Shown: in pieces, positions 24,735 to 28,693 of the stretch
How positions within the stretch are numbered: the first letter of the stretch is position 1
Layout: the number at the start of each line of letters is the position of its first letter
Translations under genes and position numbers: made by a program
Notes under the pieces: generated by a model
What the model was told of the DNA's origin: nothing
Database searches by the model: none
Seen by the model: the letters and a program-made list of their open reading frames with translations, nothing else
NCBI GenBank assembly: GCA_002437415.1
Contig: DJPL01000032.1
Location: 1-28,693 of the forward strand
Direction of reading: 5' to 3'
DNA from: Ruminococcaceae bacterium UBA6413
Lineage (GTDB): Bacteria > Bacillota > Clostridia > Oscillospirales > Ruminococcaceae
Length of the DNA stretch: 28,693 bases

Positions 24735-25250
24735 CTATCCGATATTACAAATCATCTGTAGATCATACGGTTCTTGCTCGGCTATGCTCTTTATCGGATC
24801 ATCTGCAAGCACTGCGCCCATTGCTTTGTAAAAAGCGATAGTTTCCTCGGACGAGCAAGCGGATATATAAAGCCCCTTTGCACCTGCTTTTCGTGCAGTC
24901 GCTATCCCGTGTTCAAACAGCTTTCTGCCTGTACCGTGACCTCTGTATTTTGCCGAAACGTGCATCATATCAAGTATCATATAACCGTCTATCTGCTCTT
25001 TGAGCAGTCCGATAAAACCGACCGTTTCATCACCGTCAAGGGCAAGATACGTTATGCACCCGCCGGCACGGAGATTTTTAGCTTTTGCCCGCTTTTCTTC
25101 AAGCGTCCAATCCTCAATATAAGGCATTTCCACAAGCTCATAGCTTCCGTTTATCCTGCGGTAAACCTTTTTCACGTCCTGTCGTCTTTCGTAATTGTCA
25201 AGCGAGTGTTCGTTGAAATTCTTATCATTCAGTAATTCTATCCTTATCAA
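24735..25250 (-). CDS. GNAT-family N-acetyltransferase
   Basis: The 171-residue protein has the acetyl-CoA binding loop of the GNAT fold in VSAKYRGHGTGRK (98-110, R-G-x-G-x-G pattern) and the C-terminal FYKAMG motif (140-145). The central strands include TYLALDG (67-73) and ETVGFIGLL (75-83). The substrate cannot be predicted. The start is TTG at 25250 with AAGGAG eight bases upstream; no in-frame ATG fits better. It has its own promoter (25343-25371) and terminator, so it is a single-gene unit. Confidence 0.9.
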   Translation of the reverse strand: MIRIELLNDKNFNEHSLDNYERRQDVKKVYRRINGSYELVEMPYIEDWTLEEKRAKAKNLRAGGCITYLALDGDETVGFIGLLKEQIDGYMILDMMHVSAKYRGHGTGRKLFEHGIATARKAGAKGLYISACSSEETIAFYKAMGAVLADDPIKSIAEQEPYDLQMICNIG

Positions 25251-25342
25251 TACATTTACTCCTTTTTCGGTTTCTTGCTTTCATTGTGTTTGTGATTATC
25301 ACTTTCACACGCAACACCCCTTTCGTAAATTGATTATCATCT

Positions 25343-25371
25343 ATTGTATCATATTTTCCTGTAAATGTAAA
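25343..25371 (-). promoter_or_regulatory. Promoter of the GNAT gene
   Basis: On the minus strand TTTACA (25366-25371), a 17-base spacer and TACAAT (25343-25348) with an upstream TG. Transcription would start near 25336, giving a leader of about 85 bases. Confidence 0.8.
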
Positions 25372-25391
25372 GATATTTATCGGGTAGATGC

Positions 25392-25422
25392 AAAAAGGGC
25401 AGTGCCGCAAAGCACCGCCCTT
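25392..25422 (-). terminator. Terminator of proS
   Basis: An 11-bp stem with one G-U pair (25395-25405 with 25412-25422) and a 6-base loop, followed by five T residues on the minus strand. It starts 19 bases beyond the proS stop. Confidence 0.88.
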
Positions 25423-25441
25423 AAGCAGTAGTTTAATATAC

Positions 25442-27166
25442 TCAGTCGTTGAACTTAGCCATAAGCTCCTTGATAAGCTCCTGAACCTTATCTGTCGTTT
25501 CCTCAACAGGAACCTTGTAAGAGAAGCTCTTATCCCTTGCGGAGATCTCACAGCAGTTTTCCTTTAAGTTTCTGGGGCTGACAATAACTCTCAGCGGAAT
25601 GCCGAGCAGGTCAGCGTCAGAGAACATAACGCCCGCGCTTACATGTCTGTCATCGTACATAACTTCAACGCCTGCATTCTGTAATGTGTCATACAGATTG
25701 TCCGCACAAGCCTTAACGTCTGCATCGTCGGAACGTACAGCGCAGATATGAACTTGCCACGGAGCGATAGGCATAGGCCAAATAGGACCGTAATCATCGT
25801 GGTGCGCCTCGCATACGGAAGCCGCAAGTCTGCCGACGCCGATACCGTAGCAACCCATAATAGGTGTCTTTTCCTCACCGTTGCTGTCAAGGTAAGTCAT
25901 ACCCATTGTCTTTGTATACTTTGTACCGAGCTGGAATATGTTGCCGACCTCGATACCTCTTGATATTGAAATTGAGTGCTTGTGGCAATTGGGGCAGATG
26001 CCGCCGTCAAGGATCTTAGCAAAGTCGTGATATTCAACATTGCCGCAGTCACGGTCAATGTCAAGACCTGTGTAGTGGTATTCTTCCTTGTTAGCGCCGC
26101 AGGAAAGGTTGTTTGTATTCTGAAGCGAAGTATCAAACAGTACGGTCATATTTTCGGGAAGACCGACAGGTCCGATATAGCCTGCGTTAAGTCCGCATTC
26201 TTCTGTAATTACAGCGGGGTGGATCTCACAGCCGAGGAAGTTGCGGAGCTTTGTTTCGTTTACGTCAATGTCGCCTCTTGTGAATACGACAACATAGCTG
26301 TCGTCTGCGTTTCTTTGATATACGACTGCCTTACAGCTCTTCTCCTTGGGAGTGTGTAAAAAGTCGCAAATTTCTTCGATCGTATGGATATTCGGTGTAT
26401 GAACGAGCTCCATAGGTGCGGAAGCTTCATCTCTTGTGTTCTCGATAATGCTGTCTGCGGCTTCCATATTCGCATTAAATCCGCATTCGTGGCAGCTTGC
26501 TATTGTATCCTCGCCTACAGGTGTAAGGAGCATAAACTCGTGCGAAATGCTACCGCCCATCATACCCGAGTCAGACTTTACCGAGATAACCTCGGGAACG
26601 CCTGCGCGTCTGAATATGTTTTCATAAGCCTTGTGGCACTTGTCGTAATACTGCTCGAGATCTTCCTGTGATGTGTGGAATGAGTAAGCGTCCTTCATTG
26701 TGAACTCACGGACTCTGATAAGACCGCCTCTCGGACGTGCTTCATCACGGAACTTTGTCTGTATCTGATAGATCATGAAAGGGTACTTTGTGTAGCTCTT
26801 GCCGTATTCGCGAACAAGATGTACAGCGGCTTCCTCATGCGTCATACCGAGTACCATAGGCATTCTGTTACGGTCAGTGAAACGTAAAAGCTCACTGCCG
26901 ATGCTTTCGTATCTGCCTGACTCCTGCCAGAGTGAAGCGGGCATAACAACAGGGAACTGTACCTCCTGTCCGTCTATCTTGTCCATTTCTTCTCTGATGA
27001 TCTGCTCGATCTTCTTTGTAATTCTCTTTGTGGGAGCGTAGGATGAGAAGATACCGTTAGCCACATACTTGATGTAGCCGCCTCTCACCATAATTGCGTG
27101 GCTGTCTATCTGACAGTCCGAGGGTCTTTCCTTAAAACGGTCGCCGACCAGTTTTTCAAGCTTCAT
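25442..27166 (-). CDS. proS: Prolyl-tRNA synthetase, bacterial type with editing domain
   Basis: ProS charges tRNA-Pro. The 574-residue length equals the bacterial (E. coli-like) form with an inserted YbaK-type editing domain at about 235-390 that removes mischarged alanine. Class II motif 2 is RDEARPRGGLIRVREF (140-155), and motif 3 includes GIGVGRLAA (441-449). The C-terminal anticodon domain covers about 470-574. The start at 27166 has AGGAGG eight bases upstream. A longer frame to 27211 would run into the leader terminator and is rejected. A T-box leader precedes it. Confidence 0.96.
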   Translation of the reverse strand: MKLEKLVGDRFKERPSDCQIDSHAIMVRGGYIKYVANGIFSSYAPTKRITKKIEQIIREEMDKIDGQEVQFPVVMPASLWQESGRYESIGSELLRFTDRNRMPMVLGMTHEEAAVHLVREYGKSYTKYPFMIYQIQTKFRDEARPRGGLIRVREFTMKDAYSFHTSQEDLEQYYDKCHKAYENIFRRAGVPEVISVKSDSGMMGGSISHEFMLLTPVGEDTIASCHECGFNANMEAADSIIENTRDEASAPMELVHTPNIHTIEEICDFLHTPKEKSCKAVVYQRNADDSYVVVFTRGDIDVNETKLRNFLGCEIHPAVITEECGLNAGYIGPVGLPENMTVLFDTSLQNTNNLSCGANKEEYHYTGLDIDRDCGNVEYHDFAKILDGGICPNCHKHSISISRGIEVGNIFQLGTKYTKTMGMTYLDSNGEEKTPIMGCYGIGVGRLAASVCEAHHDDYGPIWPMPIAPWQVHICAVRSDDADVKACADNLYDTLQNAGVEVMYDDRHVSAGVMFSDADLLGIPLRVIVSPRNLKENCCEISARDKSFSYKVPVEETTDKVQELIKELMAKFND

Positions 27167-27193
27167 TATGTTGTCCTCCTGAATTTCGGGCAT

Positions 27194-27420
27194 AAAAAAA
27201 GCCCGAAGCATTAAAATTTGCTTAGGGCGAAACTTTGTTCCGTGGTACCACCTAAATTCGGTATAACCGCACTTGTATCTCTGTAACGGGAGAATCCGGT
27301 AACACTCATCGTGTACAGCTCAAAGACGGGTTCGATAAAACCTTGTCGGGAGCTTTCACCAACCGCTCTTTCTCTGGAACGCAGTTTTATCTACTGTTTC
27401 TTGTCATAGCTTTTCAGTAT
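27194..27420 (-). promoter_or_regulatory. T-box leader controlling proS
   Basis: The conserved T-box appears on the minus strand as AGGTGGTACCACG (27241-27253). The terminator just downstream has a stem pairing 27201-27210 with 27219-27228 (one mismatch), then seven T residues at 27194-27200. Upstream is a Stem I with the GGTTGGTGAAAG segment. Near its 3' side, GAACCCGTC followed by TTTGAGC holds a proline codon (CCC at 27328-27330 or CCG at 27327-27329) in the expected specifier position. Uncharged tRNA-Pro binding should favour the antiterminator and switch proS on. Confidence 0.93.
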
Positions 27421-27426
27421 GGTATT

Positions 27427-27455
27427 ATTTTAGCACAGAGGAGAGGGATTGTCAA
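27427..27455 (-). promoter_or_regulatory. Promoter of the T-box-proS transcript
   Basis: TTGACA (27450-27455), a 17-base spacer, and TAAAAT (27427-27432) preceded by TG. The transcript should start near 27420, matching the start of the T-box leader. Confidence 0.9.
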
Positions 27456-27468
27456 GGGGGGGGAAGGG

Positions 27469-27508
27469 AACACCGCCGCAGGAGCATGGTAACTCCTGCG
27501 GCGGTGTT
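27469..27508 (-). terminator. Strong 16-bp hairpin after the CFI-box gene
   Basis: A perfect 16-bp stem (27469-27484 with 27493-27508) with an 8-base loop starts 3 bases past the stop of the minus-strand gene at 27512. On the minus strand it is followed by C-rich sequence rather than a T run, so it is an unusual terminator. It ends 13 bases before the -35 box of the proS promoter. Confidence 0.6.
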
Positions 27509-27511
27509 ATA

Positions 27512-28693
27512 TTACCATTTTTTATCGTTATACGGTGTACTTTCTACACCCTGTGCCTGCAATCTTGCAACCATTTTATCAAGCTTTCCTTTCCATAGCC
27601 TTTTGAACCATTTGGTTTTGCCAAACCATTTTACAAGGGTGGGGCTTATTGCATAATACGTATGTATAAACGCTCTGCCGTACCATGTTTTTGCGAGTGT
27701 ATTATCACGATAACGGCGAAGTGTCCAAACCTGTGGGCAATCGTATGAACCGTATACAGCGGTAGCAACATAACAACCACGATTCCATACATAAATATAC
27801 GGTATCTTGAAATCCGGTTCTACAGCCTTTACTTTCTCTCCGTATTTTTTCATTTCTTCATTGAGTTCGGTGACCATTTCATTTGTCGATGAAACTTCAG
27901 TACCCTGCATAAAAGTTCTTATTGCCTGTACATTTTTTAGTATCAGAACAAAATTTTTAGAATAGCGTATATCATCAACAAATGACATAGCGTATTTTTC
28001 TACCGCACAACAATTTACGATTGAATTGATGAGCTTTATCTTATCACCATAGCTCATAATTTTGATGTAATCGACTATCTGCTTTTGAATATTATTACAT
28101 GCATTAAGAGCACACAAGTTCAGTGCATCAGCGATTTTTTTATCAATTGAGGTATCGATTTTAACATTGTAATCAGCTAATTTCCCGTTGAATTGTTTTT
28201 TAAATTCCCTGATTATAGTAATTACTGTATATAATCTGTCACGCTTGTCATCTGAAGGATCCTTTACGAATTCATCGCATTCTATACCTATTCCTCTGAT
28301 TATTGCGTATTCGAGCTTATCAACAACATTATCGAGTTCTGTTTCAACTTCACTTTCATCCAGTTCTTTTAATCCATTCAGTAAATGCCCAATTGATGTG
28401 TCGATAGATTTCATATCAGCATCAATACAGGCTATTATAAAATACATATATGCGCACAGCAGATTAACATCGGATGAGTATTTGTAATAATCTGATGCAT
28501 CCTTTAGCTGAAAAAACTCATTACACTTTTCAACAGCGCTATAATAATCTGAATGGTCGTATAAATCGATGATTTCATCATACAGCTCATTAACCTTGCT
28601 TGATGATGATACCGTTGTCGGATTTTCCATTATAGTATTTACGCTGTTTTCTATTTCTTCAATCTTATTAAAAATATATTCTGAAAAAATTTT
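27512..28693 (-). CDS. CFI-box C-terminal domain protein, start beyond the window
   Basis: The last 88 residues contain CYVATAVYGS followed by YDCPQVWTLRRYRD and a Trp/Lys-rich end. This matches the pattern of the widespread CFI-box C-terminal domain of unknown function. The preceding part (about 285 residues counted from the ATG at 28630) is mostly helical, with a YDEIIDLYDHSDYYSAVEKCNEF start that resembles a helical-repeat segment. The frame stays open for 21 more codons to the right edge without a stop, and the ATG at 28630 has no ribosome site before it. The real start is therefore probably outside; 28630 remains possible (372 residues). AT-rich codon use differs from the neighbours. Function not known. 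Confidence 0.75.
   Translation of the reverse strand, partial: KIFSEYIFNKIEEIENSVNTIMENPTTVSSSSKVNELYDEIIDLYDHSDYYSAVEKCNEFFQLKDASDYYKYSSDVNLLCAYMYFIIACIDADMKSIDTSIGHLLNGLKELDESEVETELDNVVDKLEYAIIRGIGIECDEFVKDPSDDKRDRLYTVITIIREFKKQFNGKLADYNVKIDTSIDKKIADALNLCALNACNNIQKQIVDYIKIMSYGDKIKLINSIVNCCAVEKYAMSFVDDIRYSKNFVLILKNVQAIRTFMQGTEVSSTNEMVTELNEEMKKYGEKVKAVEPDFKIPYIYVWNRGCYVATAVYGSYDCPQVWTLRRYRDNTLAKTWYGRAFIHTYYAISPTLVKWFGKTKWFKRLWKGKLDKMVARLQAQGVESTPYNDKKW

Noticed and set aside
24632..24841. Plus-strand frame of 69 codons across the GNAT end
   Set aside because: It crosses the GNAT terminator and overlaps the 3' end of the acetyltransferase on the other strand; no ribosome site.
25225..25551. 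Long minus-strand frame spanning the proS end and the GNAT leader
   Set aside because: Most of it overlaps proS and the proS terminator; only its last 27-30 codons have a plausible start, which is reported separately as a speculative leader frame.
27167..27211. 15-codon N-terminal extension of ProS
   Set aside because: It would read through the U run and 3' stem arm of the T-box terminator; the ATG at 27166 has AGGAGG at eight bases.
24388..28693. Possible mobile or defence island at the right end
   Set aside because: No integrase, transposase, direct-repeat boundary or tRNA gene was seen; proS with its T-box is core genome. Only the CFI-box gene looks compositionally different.

Overview
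The window looks like a chromosomal segment from a spore-forming, low-to-moderate GC Firmicute of the Clostridia, most plausibly a gut Ruminococcus/Oscillospiraceae-type organism. The lineage call is inference. It rests on a remA-gmk-priA-def-fmt-rsmB-rlmN-prpC-prkC-rsgA-thiN-spoVM gene order, a 27-codon SpoVM-like gene, a T-box leader on proS, a lysine riboswitch on the asd-dap operon, and an NPNTG-type sorting signal on a Thr/Asp-repeat surface protein. No phage, transposase, CRISPR array, rRNA or tRNA gene was seen.

Layout. (1) 1-603, + strand: the 3' end of a cell-wall-anchored surface protein with a long Asp-Thr dipeptide repeat, closed by facing terminators. (2) 709-4204, - strand: two overlapping half-transporters that form an asymmetric heterodimeric ABC exporter. 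(3) 4272-7500, - strand: asd-dapA-dapB-ACT lysine/diaminopimelate operon, driven by a strong promoter and a lysine riboswitch with its own terminator (7545-7792). (4) 7930-11223, + strand: queA, a calcineurin-like phosphoesterase and tgt, i.e. queuosine tRNA modification with an uncharacterised phosphatase between the two. (5) 11252-24330, + strand: a long, tightly packed housekeeping run covering RemA, guanylate kinase, replication restart (PriA), N-terminal formyl-Met handling (Def, Fmt), a membrane zinc peptidase, rRNA methylation (RsmB, RlmN), the PrpC/PrkC phosphatase-kinase pair, ribosome GTPase RsgA, thiamine pyrophosphokinase, a 53-residue membrane protein and SpoVM. (6) 24388-28693, - strand: a small membrane protein, a GNAT acetyltransferase, proS with its T-box leader, and the 3' part of a CFI-box-type C-terminal domain protein that runs off the right edge.

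Working together: the dap operon makes lysine and the diaminopimelate precursor for peptidoglycan and is predicted to shut off when lysine is abundant. proS is predicted to be induced when uncharged tRNA-Pro accumulates. PrkC has an outside PASTA region that should sense cell-wall fragments and is paired with the opposing phosphatase PrpC. Translation-related genes dominate the + strand run, and SpoVM ties its end to spore-coat assembly.

Most of the window is ordinary core genome, and I did not find a clear new multi-gene system. The least explained elements are the duplicated ~117-residue module at the PrkC C-terminus, the phosphoesterase between queA and tgt with an extra C-terminal domain, the 53-residue membrane protein whose ribosome binding site lies inside a strong hairpin, the AT-rich patch inside rlmN, and the CFI-box protein at the right edge.
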